Source: Sinomonas sp. ASV486
GTDB lineage: Bacteria > Actinomycetota > Actinomycetes > Actinomycetales > Micrococcaceae
Reading direction: 5' to 3'
DNA: 64,000 nucleotides
Assembly: GCF_030908215.1 (NCBI RefSeq)
Contig: NZ_JAVFJK010000004.1
Coordinates: 1 to 64,000 of the forward strand
Made by a program: the position numbers and the translations under genes. This document shows, in pieces, positions 50,126-60,549 of this stretch; position 1 is the stretch's first letter, and every line of letters starts with the position of its first letter. The notes beneath the pieces are model-generated. The model saw only the letters and a list, made by a program, of their open reading frames with translations, ran no database searches and had not been told where the DNA came from.

Positions 50126-50878
50126 GTGAACACCACCACCCAGACCACCCGAACCCGCCGCGCCACCCGCGCCGTTGCCCCCGCCGTCGTCGCCGGCGGG
50201 CTCCTCCTGGCCGCAGCCGGGGCCGCATCCGCGCACGTGGGGATCGACCCCACGTCCACCGCGGCGGGCTCGTCCACCCTCCTCACCCTGGCCATCCCGC
50301 ATGGCTGCGGCGACAGCCCCACCACGAAGCTCACGATCTCGCTCCCCGCCGAGATCCCTGACGCCACGCCCACGGTCAATCCGAACTGGATGGCCGAGAA
50401 GGTCACGCAGAAGCTCGACACGCCGCAGAAGACGGCCGACGGCGCGACCATCACCCAGCGGACCGGGCAGATCGTCTACACGGCCAAGACACCGCTGGAC
50501 CCCCACCAGCGCGACACGTTCGTTCTGAGCCTCAAGCTCCCGGCCGACGCCGCGGGCCGGTCGCTGTACTTCCCGACGCTGCAGACCTGTGAGCAGGGCC
50601 AGACCGATTGGAAGGAGATCCCGGCTGCTGGCCAGGACCATGACTCGCTCAAGGCACCCGCGCCCTCGATCACCGTGACGGCGGCGGCCACGGCGGCCAG
50701 TGCGGGCGGCACCCACACGGGCCACACCGCCACCGAGGCCCTTGCCACCGCCGAACCGGCGTCCTCGACGACCGCCGAGGGTAGCAGCGCCGCAGGCTGG
50801 GTGGGCCTCGGCGCCGGCCTGGCCGGGCTGCTCCTCGGCGGCGTGGCACTCTTCCGGACGCGGGGCCGCAGGGCGTAG
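50126..50878 (+). CDS. YcnI-family (DUF1775) copper-associated protein
   Basis: A 250-residue exported protein. After a signal peptide (to about residue 36), the mature N-terminus would be His (SAHVGIDPTSTAAGS), the copper-binding histidine of YcnI proteins. The DUF1775 domain (about 37-175) includes IPHGCGDSPTTKLTISLP and a conserved tryptophan in NPNWMAEKV. A Thr/Ala linker and a C-terminal membrane anchor (about 222-243) follow. GTG at 50126 has GAAAGG upstream. The protein probably binds or delivers copper at the outer face. Confidence 0.82.
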   Translation: MNTTTQTTRTRRATRAVAPAVVAGGLLLAAAGAASAHVGIDPTSTAAGSSTLLTLAIPHGCGDSPTTKLTISLPAEIPDATPTVNPNWMAEKVTQKLDTPQKTADGATITQRTGQIVYTAKTPLDPHQRDTFVLSLKLPADAAGRSLYFPTLQTCEQGQTDWKEIPAAGQDHDSLKAPAPSITVTAAATAASAGGTHTGHTATEALATAEPASSTTAEGSSAAGWVGLGAGLAGLLLGGVALFRTRGRRA

Positions 50879-51014
50879 TCGGCCACTCGCAGCCGTTGCA
50901 GCCCGGGTCGGTCCGCGTGCACCCCACGCGGTCCGACCCCGTTGGCCGATGTGTCCTCGGACCGTGGTCGTATTGTGCCTTGACGCCAGTGTGACTGGAG
51001 TGAATCGTGGGACT

Positions 51015-51653
51015 ATGAACCGCTTCCAACGCGCCTTCGTCCTCGCGTCACCCCTCGTGCTCGCTGCGGCGCTTGCCGGCTGCGGCTCGGGAGGGACGGC
51101 ACCGTCCTCGTCGCAGACCGCCGGATCGCCGTCGCCCTCAGCAACCCAGTCCCCGAGCGCTTCGCCTAGCGGGACGCCGTCAGGCGGCGGCTCCGGGTCA
51201 CCGAGCGATACGGGCACCCCCGTCGCGGGCGGCCCTGCGCGGTGCCTTTCGACCCAGCTCGAGGGAAGCCTCCAGCCCGGCGGTGGCGGAGCCGCGGGAA
51301 CCGTCTACCAGAAGATCGCCCTGAAGAACACGTCGCAGACGGCGTGCCTGCTCGAGGGCTTCGCCGGGGTCTCCCTCACGAACGGGCCCACGGGCGATCC
51401 GATCGGTGCGCCGGCGGACAGGGACACATCGGTGGCCGTCGTGCCGATCGTGCTCCAGCCGGGACAGAGCGGGGCCGCGGACTTCGGCCTGCATCAGGCG
51501 GGCAACTTCCAGGGCTGCACCGTCGTCACGGCCGCCGGCTACCGCGTGTACCCGCCGGAGGACTACGGCTCGCTGTTCATCCCCGCCCCCGCAACGGCGT
51601 GCAGCAATGCAGACATCCACCTCCTGACACTCAGGGCGTTCCAGCCGTTCTGA
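51015..51653 (+). CDS. DUF4232-type lipoprotein
   Basis: A 212-residue lipoprotein. The signal peptide ends in the lipobox LAGC at about residue 23, followed by a Ser/Pro/Gly-rich linker (25-75) and a roughly 135-residue beta domain with four cysteines. It has RCLSTQLEGSL and KNTSQTACLLEGFAGVSLT, typical of DUF4232. Such domains are found on many actinobacterial lipoproteins; function is unknown. Confidence 0.8.
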   Translation: MNRFQRAFVLASPLVLAAALAGCGSGGTAPSSSQTAGSPSPSATQSPSASPSGTPSGGGSGSPSDTGTPVAGGPARCLSTQLEGSLQPGGGGAAGTVYQKIALKNTSQTACLLEGFAGVSLTNGPTGDPIGAPADRDTSVAVVPIVLQPGQSGAADFGLHQAGNFQGCTVVTAAGYRVYPPEDYGSLFIPAPATACSNADIHLLTLRAFQPF

Positions 51654-51718
51654 CAGCGGGCGTCCCTGCGGCGCCGCATGTCGCGTGAAGATCCGCTCCC
51701 CCGAGGACTGTCGGTGGG

Positions 51719-54700
51719 GTGGAGGATGATGGTGCCGTGATTCGGGAACCGGGCGGAGAGCCTCGCGGGGGCAGCACAGCGGTCATGGACCGTTTCGGTG
51801 CTGCGACGCGCGCGTGGTTCCTCGGCTCCTTCCGGGAGCCCACGCCCGCTCAGACGGGCGCGTGGGAGGCGATCTCCTCGGGCCGCCATGCGCTCGTCGT
51901 TGCCCCGACCGGGTCCGGCAAGACGCTCGCGGCGTTCCTGTGGTCCCTCGACCGGCTCCTGGCGCACGACGTCGCGGGGTCGCCGGGCGCTTCCGGCGCA
52001 CCTCATGCGGTGGGAGCCGAGCGCGGAGACGCGCTTCCGGGGCTGGACGCCACCGCACTGCCGGCGGCCCCGGACGCGGGCGAGACGGCCGCGCGGGGCG
52101 GGCGGCGCCGTCGTGCGCCCAAGAACCACACCAGAGTCCTGTACATCTCCCCCCTCAAAGCCCTCGGCGTGGACGTCGAGCGGAACCTGCGGGCCCCCCT
52201 CATCGGCATCTCGCAGACCGCGCGCCGGCTCGGCCTGCCCGCCCCGGCGGTGAGCGTCGGGGTGAGGAGCGGAGACACGTCCGCATCGGACCGGCGCGCG
52301 CTCCTGACGAACCCGCCGGACATCCTCATCACCACGCCCGAGTCGCTGTACCTCATGCTCACCTCGCAGGCTCGTGAGACCCTGGCCGAGGTCGAGACGG
52401 TGATCGTCGACGAGGTGCACGCAGTTGCCGGTACGAAACGGGGCGCCCATCTGGCCGTCTCGCTCGAGCGGCTCGACGCGATCCTCGCCAGGCCCGCCCA
52501 GCGGATCGGGCTCTCGGCCACCGTGGAGCCGCGCGAGCTGGTCGCGCAGTTCCTGGCGGGGCAGGCACCGTGCGAGATCGTCGCGCCTCCGGCCGCGAAG
52601 ACGTGGGAGCTCACCGTCACGGTGCCGGTCGAAGACATGAGCGACCTGGCCGGCGCGGCCGCTGCGCATGACATGGGGCCGGCGTCGGGCCTGCAGCCGC
52701 AGGCGTCGATCTGGCCGCACGTCGAGGAGAAGATCGTTGACCTCATCCTCGCGAACCGCTCAACGATCGTGTTCTCGAACTCGCGCCGCCTCGCCGAACG
52801 GCTCACGGGGCGTCTCAACGAGATCTACGCCGAGCGGATGCAGCCGAGCGTGTGGGATGAACCGCTCCCAGACGAAGAACGCGGGATCACGAGCGCGGGC
52901 CGCGCCGTGTCCACCGTGGTTGAGCGGAGCCGAAACCAGACCCGCACGCCCGCCGAGATGATGGCGCAGGCTGGCCAGACCGCTGGCGCGGACCCGGTCC
53001 TCGCACGCGCCCACCACGGCTCCGTGTCGAAGGAGCAGCGCGCTCAGATCGAGGACGACCTCAAGACTGGGCGCCTGCGCTGCGTCGTCGCGACAAGCAG
53101 CCTCGAGCTCGGCATCGACATGGGGCTCGTCGACCTCGTGATCCAGGTCGAGTCGCCACCCTCGGTCGCCTCGGGGCTCCAGCGGGTCGGACGCGCGGGG
53201 CACCAGGTCGGGGAGGTCAGCCAGGGCGTCCTGTTCCCCAAGCACCGGGCGGACCTCGTGCACACGGCCATCACGGTAGAGCGCATGCTCGCGGGTCAGA
53301 TCGAGGCCCTGCGCATCCCCGCCAACCCGCTGGACATCCTCGCACAGCAGACCGTGGCGGCCACCGCGCTCGGGCCCATCGACGTCGAGGAGTGGTTCGA
53401 TACCGTGCGCCGGTCCGCGCCGTTCGCGACCCTGCCGCGCTCCGCCTTCGACGCGACCCTCGACCTCCTCTCAGGCAAGTACCCCTCCGACGAGTTCGCC
53501 GAGCTGCGCCCCCGCATCGTGTGGGACCGCACCGAGGGCTCCATCGAAGGCCGACCGGGGGCGCAGCGGCTGGCCGTCACGAGCGGCGGGACGATCCCGG
53601 ACCGCGGGCTCTTCGGCGTCTACATCGTGGGTACCGAGCAGGAGGCGCCCGGCGCCGGGTCCGCAGCGTCGCAGGCCGCCAAGGGTGGGCGCCGCGTGGG
53701 CGAGCTCGACGAGGAGATGGTCTACGAGTCCCGGGTCGGGGACGTCTTCGCCCTCGGCGCGACGAGCTGGAAGATCGAAGACATCACGCACGACCGAGTC
53801 CTCGTCTCCCCCGCGTTCGGCCAGCCCGGCAAGCTGCCGTTCTGGAAGGGGGACGGCCTCGGCCGGCCCATCGAGCTCGGGCGAGCGCTCGGCGCATTCC
53901 AGCGGGAGGTCTCGGGCGCGGACGGGGAACGGGCGACGGCGCGCATCGAGGCTGCCGGACTGGACGCCTTCGCGACCGGGAACCTGCTGCAGTACCTCGA
54001 CGAGCAGAAGCATGCCACCTCGATCGTCCCGAGCGACCGGACCCTCGTGGTCGAACGGTTCCAGGACGAGCTCGGGGACTGGCGGGTGGTGCTGCACTCC
54101 CCCTTCGGAATGCCGGTGCACGCGCCGTGGGCCCTCGCCGTCGGGCGGCGGCTGAGCGAGCGGTACGGGCTCGACGGCTCGGCGATGGCCGCGGACGACG
54201 GGATTGTGCTGCGCGTTCCCATGATGGAGGACGAGCCGCCCGGCGCCGAGCTGTTCGTGTTCGAGCCCGACGAGCTCGAGGGGATCGTGACCGAGGAGGT
54301 GGGCGGGTCCGCCCTGTTCGCCGCGCGATTCCGCGAGTGCGCCGCCCGCGCGCTCCTCCTGCCCCGCCCGAACCCCGGCAAACGGCAGCCGCTGTGGCAG
54401 CAGCGGCAGCGCTCCTCCCAGCTCCTCGACGTCGCCAAGAAGTACCCCCAGTTCCCGATCATCCTCGAGGCAGTGCGCGAATGCCTCCAAGACGTCTACG
54501 ACCTCCCCGCGCTCCGCGAGGTCGCGGCCGCCATGGAGCGGCGCGAGCTAAGGCTCGTCGAGACGACCACCCAGCAGCCCTCCCCGTTCGCCCGTTCGCT
54601 CCTGTTCGGGTACGTCGCCCAGTTCCTCTACGAGGGCGATTCGCCCCTCGCCGAGCGCCGCGCCGCCGCCCTGTCCCTCGACTCGACGCTCCTCAACGAG

Positions 54701-56791
54701 CTCCTCGGCCGCGCTGAGCTCAGCGAACTCCTCGACCCCAAGGTCATCGAGCAGACCGAGCGCGAACTGCAGCGGCTCGCCGAGGACCGCAAGCTCAAGG
54801 GGCTCGAGGGCGCCGCGGACCTGCTCCGGCTGCTCGGGCCGCTGTCCGTCGACGAGGTCGCGGAGCGGCTTCGCGCCTCCGACGGGGAGGGGGCCGCCGC
54901 CCCCTTCGCGGACGCCCCCCACGCCCGCAGCCCCCTCCCCGTCTCCGGCGCTTCGGAGCACCTCACCGAGGTCTCTGCTTACCTTCACGAGCTTGTCGCT
55001 GCCCGGCGGGCCCTTGTCGTGAACATTGCGGGCGCCGAACGGTATGCCGCGATCGAGGATGCCTCCCGGCTACGGGACGCCCTCGGCGTTCCCCTGCCCA
55101 TCGGCGTTCCCCTCGCGTTCATCGAGCCCGTGGGCGATCCGCTCGGGGACCTCGTCGGGCGCTACGCGCGCACCCATGGACCGTTCGCGGCGGGCGAGGC
55201 TGCCGCGCGGCTGGGGCTCGGCGTCGCCGTCGTGCACACGACGCTCAGGCGGCTCGCCGCCGACGGCCGCGTCGTCGAGGGGAGCTTCCGGCCCCGCAGC
55301 GGCGACGCCGCGCCGTCGCCCGCCGAGGAATGGTGCGACGCCGAGGTCCTGCGGAAGATCCGGCGCCGCTCGCTCGCGGCCCTGCGGGCCGACATCGAGC
55401 CCGTGGACCAGAGTGCGTTCGCCCGGTTCCTCGCGTCGTGGCAGCACCTCGGCCAGATTCAGGACGGCAGGCGGGACGGCCATGGACAGGGGCGCCCGCG
55501 CGGCTCCCTCAAGGGGCACGACGGCGTGCTGACCGTCGTCGACCAGCTCGCCGGCGTGCCGATCCCCGCGAGCGCGTGGGAGCCGCTCGTCCTGCGATCG
55601 CGCATTCAGGACTACTCCCCCTCGCTCCTGGACGAGCTCATGGCCAGCGGCGAGATCCTGTGGACGGGTGCTGGCTCGCTCCCCGGCAATGACGGCTGGA
55701 TCAGCCTGCACGTGGCCGATTCGGCTGCCCTGACGCTGGCCCCCGACACCGACTTCACCCCCGACGACGCCCAGCAGCGCATCCTCGACTTCCTCGCCGG
55801 GGGCGGAGGGTACTTCTTCCGCCAAGTGGCCGAAGCGGGCGCAGCCCGCGCAGGACAGATGGACTCAGTGCTCTCGGACGAGGCAGCGATCCAAGCCATC
55901 TGGGACCTCGTGTGGGCCGGCCGCCTCACCGGCGACACGTTCGCCCCCGTCCGCGCCATGCTCGACGCGGGCCACACCGCGCACCGGCAGCCGTCGCGGA
56001 CCCCGAGGGTCCGGTCCTACGGGTACGGGCGGCCGCCGCGCACCGGCCGGCTCGGAGGGCTGGGCGGCCGCGGGTTCGAACCGCTCGCGGCCCCGACGCC
56101 CCCCATGGCCGTGGGACGCTGGTCCGCGGTCCCCCACACTGACCTCGACACGACTGTCAGGATGCACGCTCTCGCCCAGCTGCTCATGGACCGCTACGGC
56201 GTGCTCACCCGCGGCTCGGTTACCGCCGAGAATGTCGCCGGCGGATTCGGGCTGCTGTACAAGGTCCTCTCACGGCTCGAGGAGTCTGGGGTGTGCCGGC
56301 GCGGCTACTTCGTCGACAGGCTTGGCGCGGCCCAGTTCGCGGTCCCCGCCACCGTGGACCGCCTGCGCACGTTCTCCCGCGACGATGTGCTCTCAACCGA
56401 TCCGGGCCAGGCTCCCGCGCACGGCGCGCTTGCCCTCGCGGCCACCGACCCGGCCAACCCGTACGGCGCCGCGCTCGCGTGGCCCGAGGTCCCGGGCGCC
56501 GCGACGGGGCACCGACCCGGACGGAAGGCGGGAGCGCTCGTCGTGACGGTCGACGGCGCGCTCACCCTGTACGTGGAACGCGGCGGGAAGACGCTGCTCG
56601 CCTTCACGGACGACGAGGACGTCCTGGCCCCAGCCGCGCGTGCTCTCGTCGACGTGGTGCGCGGCGGGGCGGTGGACAAGCTCGCAATGGAGAAGGTCAA
56701 TGGCCACGACCTCCTCGACACTCCCCTCGCCCGGGCGCTCACCTCCACGGGTGCGTATTCAACACCGCGCGGCATGAGGATACGGGCGTGA
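51719..56791 (+). CDS. lhr: ATP-dependent helicase Lhr
   Basis: A 1690-residue superfamily 2 DNA helicase. Walker A VAPTGSGKTLAAF lies near residue 62, the DEVH box in VIVDEVHAVAGTKRG near 227, and motif VI in LQRVGRAGHQVG near 490. The winged-helix and large Lhr core (GSALFAARFRECAARALLLPR) follow, then a long actinobacterial C-terminal region. It translocates 3' to 5' and is linked to DNA damage responses (mitomycin C, UV). The start is a GTG; later in-frame starts such as before MDRFGAAT are possible. nei follows 27 bp downstream, as in mycobacteria. Confidence 0.92.
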   Translation: MEDDGAVIREPGGEPRGGSTAVMDRFGAATRAWFLGSFREPTPAQTGAWEAISSGRHALVVAPTGSGKTLAAFLWSLDRLLAHDVAGSPGASGAPHAVGAERGDALPGLDATALPAAPDAGETAARGGRRRRAPKNHTRVLYISPLKALGVDVERNLRAPLIGISQTARRLGLPAPAVSVGVRSGDTSASDRRALLTNPPDILITTPESLYLMLTSQARETLAEVETVIVDEVHAVAGTKRGAHLAVSLERLDAILARPAQRIGLSATVEPRELVAQFLAGQAPCEIVAPPAAKTWELTVTVPVEDMSDLAGAAAAHDMGPASGLQPQASIWPHVEEKIVDLILANRSTIVFSNSRRLAERLTGRLNEIYAERMQPSVWDEPLPDEERGITSAGRAVSTVVERSRNQTRTPAEMMAQAGQTAGADPVLARAHHGSVSKEQRAQIEDDLKTGRLRCVVATSSLELGIDMGLVDLVIQVESPPSVASGLQRVGRAGHQVGEVSQGVLFPKHRADLVHTAITVERMLAGQIEALRIPANPLDILAQQTVAATALGPIDVEEWFDTVRRSAPFATLPRSAFDATLDLLSGKYPSDEFAELRPRIVWDRTEGSIEGRPGAQRLAVTSGGTIPDRGLFGVYIVGTEQEAPGAGSAASQAAKGGRRVGELDEEMVYESRVGDVFALGATSWKIEDITHDRVLVSPAFGQPGKLPFWKGDGLGRPIELGRALGAFQREVSGADGERATARIEAAGLDAFATGNLLQYLDEQKHATSIVPSDRTLVVERFQDELGDWRVVLHSPFGMPVHAPWALAVGRRLSERYGLDGSAMAADDGIVLRVPMMEDEPPGAELFVFEPDELEGIVTEEVGGSALFAARFRECAARALLLPRPNPGKRQPLWQQRQRSSQLLDVAKKYPQFPIILEAVRECLQDVYDLPALREVAAAMERRELRLVETTTQQPSPFARSLLFGYVAQFLYEGDSPLAERRAAALSLDSTLLNELLGRAELSELLDPKVIEQTERELQRLAEDRKLKGLEGAADLLRLLGPLSVDEVAERLRASDGEGAAAPFADAPHARSPLPVSGASEHLTEVSAYLHELVAARRALVVNIAGAERYAAIEDASRLRDALGVPLPIGVPLAFIEPVGDPLGDLVGRYARTHGPFAAGEAAARLGLGVAVVHTTLRRLAADGRVVEGSFRPRSGDAAPSPAEEWCDAEVLRKIRRRSLAALRADIEPVDQSAFARFLASWQHLGQIQDGRRDGHGQGRPRGSLKGHDGVLTVVDQLAGVPIPASAWEPLVLRSRIQDYSPSLLDELMASGEILWTGAGSLPGNDGWISLHVADSAALTLAPDTDFTPDDAQQRILDFLAGGGGYFFRQVAEAGAARAGQMDSVLSDEAAIQAIWDLVWAGRLTGDTFAPVRAMLDAGHTAHRQPSRTPRVRSYGYGRPPRTGRLGGLGGRGFEPLAAPTPPMAVGRWSAVPHTDLDTTVRMHALAQLLMDRYGVLTRGSVTAENVAGGFGLLYKVLSRLEESGVCRRGYFVDRLGAAQFAVPATVDRLRTFSRDDVLSTDPGQAPAHGALALAATDPANPYGAALAWPEVPGAATGHRPGRKAGALVVTVDGALTLYVERGGKTLLAFTDDEDVLAPAARALVDVVRGGAVDKLAMEKVNGHDLLDTPLARALTSTGAYSTPRGMRIRA

Positions 56792-56818
56792 GGGCAGAGG
56801 CGATGTGCGGGGCGGTCC

Positions 56819-57673
56819 ATGCCCGAGGGTGACAACGTCTACCAGGCCGCCACGGCCATGCACGCGGCCCTCGCGGGAAAGCGCCTCGCCGCGAGCGACT
56901 TCCGTGTCCCCGCCTTCGCGACGCTGGACCTCGCGGGCTGGACCGTGATCGAGGTCATCTCCCGCGGCAAGCATCTCCTGCACCGGCTCGCCCCGCCGGG
57001 ATCCGGCGGGCAGCACGAGCACGACGACGCCGGGCGCCTCAGCATCCACTCCCACCTATCGATGGAGGGCAGCTGGCAGGTCTACGCGGCCGGGCAACGG
57101 TGGCGCAAGCCCGGCCACACGGCCCGGGTCGCGCTCACGGCCGAAGACGGCACGAGCGCCGTCGGGTTCTCGCTCGGTGTGCTGGAGGTGATCCCGACAG
57201 CGCAGGAGGGCAGCGCCGTCGGGCATCTCGGGCCGGACCTGCTGGGACCCGATTGGGACGCGGCCCGTGCCGAGGCGAACGTGCGCCGCCAGCCGGAGCG
57301 CGCCGTCGGCCTCGCGTTGCTCGACCAGCGGAACCTCGCGGGGATCGGCAACATCTACCGCTGCGAGGTGTGCTTCCTCGGGCGAGTCCACCCGGCGACG
57401 CCGGTCGGACGGGTGCCGGACCTGCCCGGCATCATCGCGACGGCCAAGCGGCTCCTCGAGGCCAACAAGTCCCGCCCGAGGAACACGGTGGGCGGATTCG
57501 GGCCGCCCAACAGCACGTGGGTCTATGGGCGTGCGGGCCAGCCGTGCCTCCGCTGCCGCACGAGGATCGAGCACAGCACTCTGGCCGAGCCGACCCCCGG
57601 CACTGGAACCCACATCGGCGAAACCCGGGAGCGGGACATCTGGTTCTGCCCCAGCTGCCAGCCGCTCCGCTGA
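56819..57673 (+). CDS. nei: Endonuclease VIII-like glycosylase (Nei2)
   Basis: A 284-residue Fpg/Nei-family bifunctional glycosylase. The catalytic N-terminal Pro2-Glu3 is intact (MPEGDNVY), the H2TH region is LLDQRNLAGIGNIYRCEVCF, and the zinc finger is CLRCRTRIEH with FCPSCQ. It removes oxidised pyrimidines. The start is fixed by the MPEG sequence. It is the expected partner of lhr in actinobacteria. Confidence 0.92.
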   Translation: MPEGDNVYQAATAMHAALAGKRLAASDFRVPAFATLDLAGWTVIEVISRGKHLLHRLAPPGSGGQHEHDDAGRLSIHSHLSMEGSWQVYAAGQRWRKPGHTARVALTAEDGTSAVGFSLGVLEVIPTAQEGSAVGHLGPDLLGPDWDAARAEANVRRQPERAVGLALLDQRNLAGIGNIYRCEVCFLGRVHPATPVGRVPDLPGIIATAKRLLEANKSRPRNTVGGFGPPNSTWVYGRAGQPCLRCRTRIEHSTLAEPTPGTGTHIGETRERDIWFCPSCQPLR

Positions 57674-57771
57674 CCACACACCGCCCACGCCACGACCGCC
57701 TTCCGCCACCTGTTGCGCTCTGCAGGGTGCGATGGCCCCAGACCGTGCAGAACCCACCCGGTGCGCGGGGG

Positions 57772-60510
57772 TCAGCGGGGCCCGGCCGCCCGCCCGTTCA
57801 CGGGCGGGCGGCGGAACCGCGGCCTGCCAGTGTGGACAAGGAAAGGCGCGGCGCGGCGGCGGACCCGCGCGTGGCCGTGGTGCAGGCCCACGGCCTTCGC
57901 GGCCGCGAACTCCTTAGCCCGGGTCGGCGCCTCGCGGGCCGCCCGGGCGTCCTCGGCCCTGTAGTAAAAGTGCTTGGCCGTCTCCACGAGCACGAGGTAC
58001 AGGAGCACCATGCCCACGAGCGCCAGGAAGAAGTCCGCCGGGAGCGGCCGGAATCCCACGACGTCGCCGATGGGTGTGTACGGCAGGATGGCGCCGATCG
58101 CCACCACGGTCAGGACGCTCGCGGTGAGCGCGGCCGAGGCCCGGCTGCGCATGAAGGGGATGCGCCGCGTGCGGATCACGAAGACGATAAGGGTCTGGGT
58201 CGCGAGCGACTCGACGAACCAGCCCGCCCGGAACTCCTCGGGCGCGGCCTGGAACACCCACAGCATGAGGCCGAACGTAGCGAAGTCGAACAGCGATGAG
58301 ATCGGGCCGAAGGCGATCATGAAGCGCCGGATCCCGGCGATGTCCCAATGCGCGGGCTTGCGCAGCTGCTCGCGATCCACCTCGTCGGTCGGGATGGCGA
58401 GCTGGCTCGAGTCGTAGAGCAGATTGTTGAGCAGGATCTGACCGGGCAGCATGGGCAGGAAGCTCAGGAAGGCGCTCGCTGTGGCCGCAGAGAACATGTT
58501 GCCGAAGTTGCTGCTCGTGCCCATGAGCAGGTACTTGATCGTGTTGGCGAAGATGCGCCGGCCGCCCATGACGCCGTCGGCGAGGACGTCGAGGTCCTTC
58601 TCGAGGAGCACGACGTCGGCCGCATCCTTCGCGACGTCCGTCGCCGAATCGACGGAAATGCCGACGTCGGCGCGGTTGAGCGCGAGGGCGTCGTTGACGC
58701 CGTCGCCGAGGAACCCGACGGAGTGCGTGCGCCGCAGGACCGTCACGATGCGGGCCTTCTGCTCCGGGGAGACTCGAGCGAAGATCCGCGCGCCGGGCGC
58801 GGCGGCGGCGAGGGCGTCGTCGTCCATCGCCTCGATCTCGGTGCCGGTCAGGGTGGTTCCGGGGTCCATCTTGAGCACAGAGACGACGTGCTCGGCCACG
58901 AGCGCGTTGTCTCCCGTGGCGACCTTGAGGTCCACCGCGAGGCTGGCGAGCCTCGCGAGCGACGCCCGGGCGTCCGCCTTGGGCCTGTCGAAGAAGCTCA
59001 GGAAGCCGTCGAGCGTGAGAGGCGCGGCGGCGTCGTGCGTCCCGTCCGCGGAGGCCGGCCCGCTCGCAACGGCGACCACGCGTGCACCCCGACGAAACAG
59101 CTCGTCAAGGGCGCCGCGGTCCTCGTCGGACACGTTCGTGCAGGCCGTGATGACCGCCTCGGGCGCGCCCTTGAGGATGCGCACGGGCCCGATCGCCGAG
59201 GCTACGACGGTCTCCATGGTGCGTGTCTCGTGATCGAAGGGGCGGATGGACCGGCGTGTGCGACCGGTCAGCCCGGCGGGGAGATCGGGGAAGGCCTCCC
59301 AGAGGGCCTCGTCGACCGGGTTCTGGCCGGCGCCTGTCGCGCCGGGGACTGAGGGATCGACCTCGCAGCACAGCAGAGCGAGCTCGGTGAGCCGGCGCAC
59401 CGCGTCGTCCGAGGGCACCCCTGCGGGCGCCCCCGCCGCGGGAACGGCCTCCTCGAAGCCGATCCGGCCTTCGGTGAGCGTCCCCGTCTTGTCCGTGATG
59501 AGGACGTCGAGGTTGCCGAGGTCCTCGATGGCGAGGAGCCGCTTGACCAGGACGCCGCGCTGTGCAAGGAGCCGCGAGCCGGCGGCGAGGGACGTGCTCA
59601 CGACGGCGGGCAGCAGCTGCGGTGTGATGCCCACCGCAATCGCGAGGGAGAACAGGACCGAGTCGAGGAAGGGCCGCTGCAGGAGCAGGTTGATGACGAG
59701 GATGCCGACCGTGAGGAAGACTCCGACCCACAGGAGCATGAGCGAGAACTCCTTGAGTCCCCGCTGGAATCCCGTCTCCGGCACGCCCTGGGCGAGCCCC
59801 GCGGCGATCCTGCCGAACTCGGTCTCGTGGCCCGTCGCAGTGACGACCGCGCGGGCCGAGCCCGCATGGATCACGGTGCCCATGAGGAGGCAGTCGGTCA
59901 GGTCGGCGAGATCCGGTCGGGCGCCACCAGGGCCCTCGGGAACAGGGTCCGCGGACTTCTCGACGGCGGCGGACTCGCCCGTGAGGACGCCCTCGTCCGC
60001 TTCGAGGCCTATGGCTTCGAGCACGCGGGCATCGGCGGGGACGATGTTGCCGAGGCCGATCCTGATGATGTCCCCTGCAACGAGCTCGCGCACGGGGAGC
60101 TGGCGCTCTGCACCGTCGCGAACCACCACGACGGTGTGGGAGATCCGCTCGTGGAGGTCCGCCGCGGTCTTCTCGGCGCGGAACTCGTTGGCGAATCCGA
60201 GCAGCGCACTGCCGAGGAGGATCGCGATGATGATGGTCGCGTTGAGCTGGTCCCCTGTTGCGAACGACATGGCCGCGGCGGCCACCAGAAGCGCCTGGAG
60301 CGGGCTCGCGAACTGCCGCACGAGCACGTGGAACCAGCTCACACGATGGGCCTCAAGCACGTTCGCGCCCTGCGCGAGGCGCCGCGCGGCCTCCTCCTCG
60401 GTCAGGCCGCGCACCGAGGTCCCCAGCGCTGCCAGGACTCCCTGCGCCGGCATGGCCGCGGCCTCCGCGACCGCCAGCTGAAGTCTCTCTGAGACCGTCT
60501 CTGTGCTCAC
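57772..60510 (-). CDS. mgtA: MgtA/MgtB-type magnesium-translocating P-type ATPase
   Basis: A 912-residue P-type ATPase. The phosphorylation site is VLITDKTGTLTEG, with TGES in the actuator domain and GDGVNDALAL in the P-domain. Membrane segments are at about 60-95, 250-305 and 690-870. The family imports Mg2+. The usual C-terminus is reached near KHFYYRAEDARAAR, after which about 45 basic residues continue to the stop. This tail is encoded partly by a perfect 12-bp hairpin (57785-57812) and may be a read-through extension. It begins with ATPase-like N-terminal sequence GVLAALGTSVRGLTEEEAARRL. Confidence 0.88.
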   Translation of the reverse strand: MSTETVSERLQLAVAEAAAMPAQGVLAALGTSVRGLTEEEAARRLAQGANVLEAHRVSWFHVLVRQFASPLQALLVAAAAMSFATGDQLNATIIIAILLGSALLGFANEFRAEKTAADLHERISHTVVVVRDGAERQLPVRELVAGDIIRIGLGNIVPADARVLEAIGLEADEGVLTGESAAVEKSADPVPEGPGGARPDLADLTDCLLMGTVIHAGSARAVVTATGHETEFGRIAAGLAQGVPETGFQRGLKEFSLMLLWVGVFLTVGILVINLLLQRPFLDSVLFSLAIAVGITPQLLPAVVSTSLAAGSRLLAQRGVLVKRLLAIEDLGNLDVLITDKTGTLTEGRIGFEEAVPAAGAPAGVPSDDAVRRLTELALLCCEVDPSVPGATGAGQNPVDEALWEAFPDLPAGLTGRTRRSIRPFDHETRTMETVVASAIGPVRILKGAPEAVITACTNVSDEDRGALDELFRRGARVVAVASGPASADGTHDAAAPLTLDGFLSFFDRPKADARASLARLASLAVDLKVATGDNALVAEHVVSVLKMDPGTTLTGTEIEAMDDDALAAAAPGARIFARVSPEQKARIVTVLRRTHSVGFLGDGVNDALALNRADVGISVDSATDVAKDAADVVLLEKDLDVLADGVMGGRRIFANTIKYLLMGTSSNFGNMFSAATASAFLSFLPMLPGQILLNNLLYDSSQLAIPTDEVDREQLRKPAHWDIAGIRRFMIAFGPISSLFDFATFGLMLWVFQAAPEEFRAGWFVESLATQTLIVFVIRTRRIPFMRSRASAALTASVLTVVAIGAILPYTPIGDVVGFRPLPADFFLALVGMVLLYLVLVETAKHFYYRAEDARAAREAPTRAKEFAAAKAVGLHHGHARVRRRAAPFLVHTGRPRFRRPPVNGRAAGPR
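57785..57812 (-). terminator. Perfect GC hairpin at the mgtA 3' end
   Basis: The 12-bp stem GCCGCCCGCCCG with loop TTCA lies in the last codons of mgtA, between convergent nei and mgtA. It has terminator shape but no T-run. Confidence 0.5.
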
Positions 60511-60549
60511 GGGGTCATGCTACGCGGCCCGGATGACCGTTCAGCGACC

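Noticed and set aside
47992-50454. An 820-codon open frame on the minus strand opposite the antiporter and ycnI-like genes
   Set aside because: It has no family motif or ribosome site, and it covers three plus-strand genes with clear protein features.
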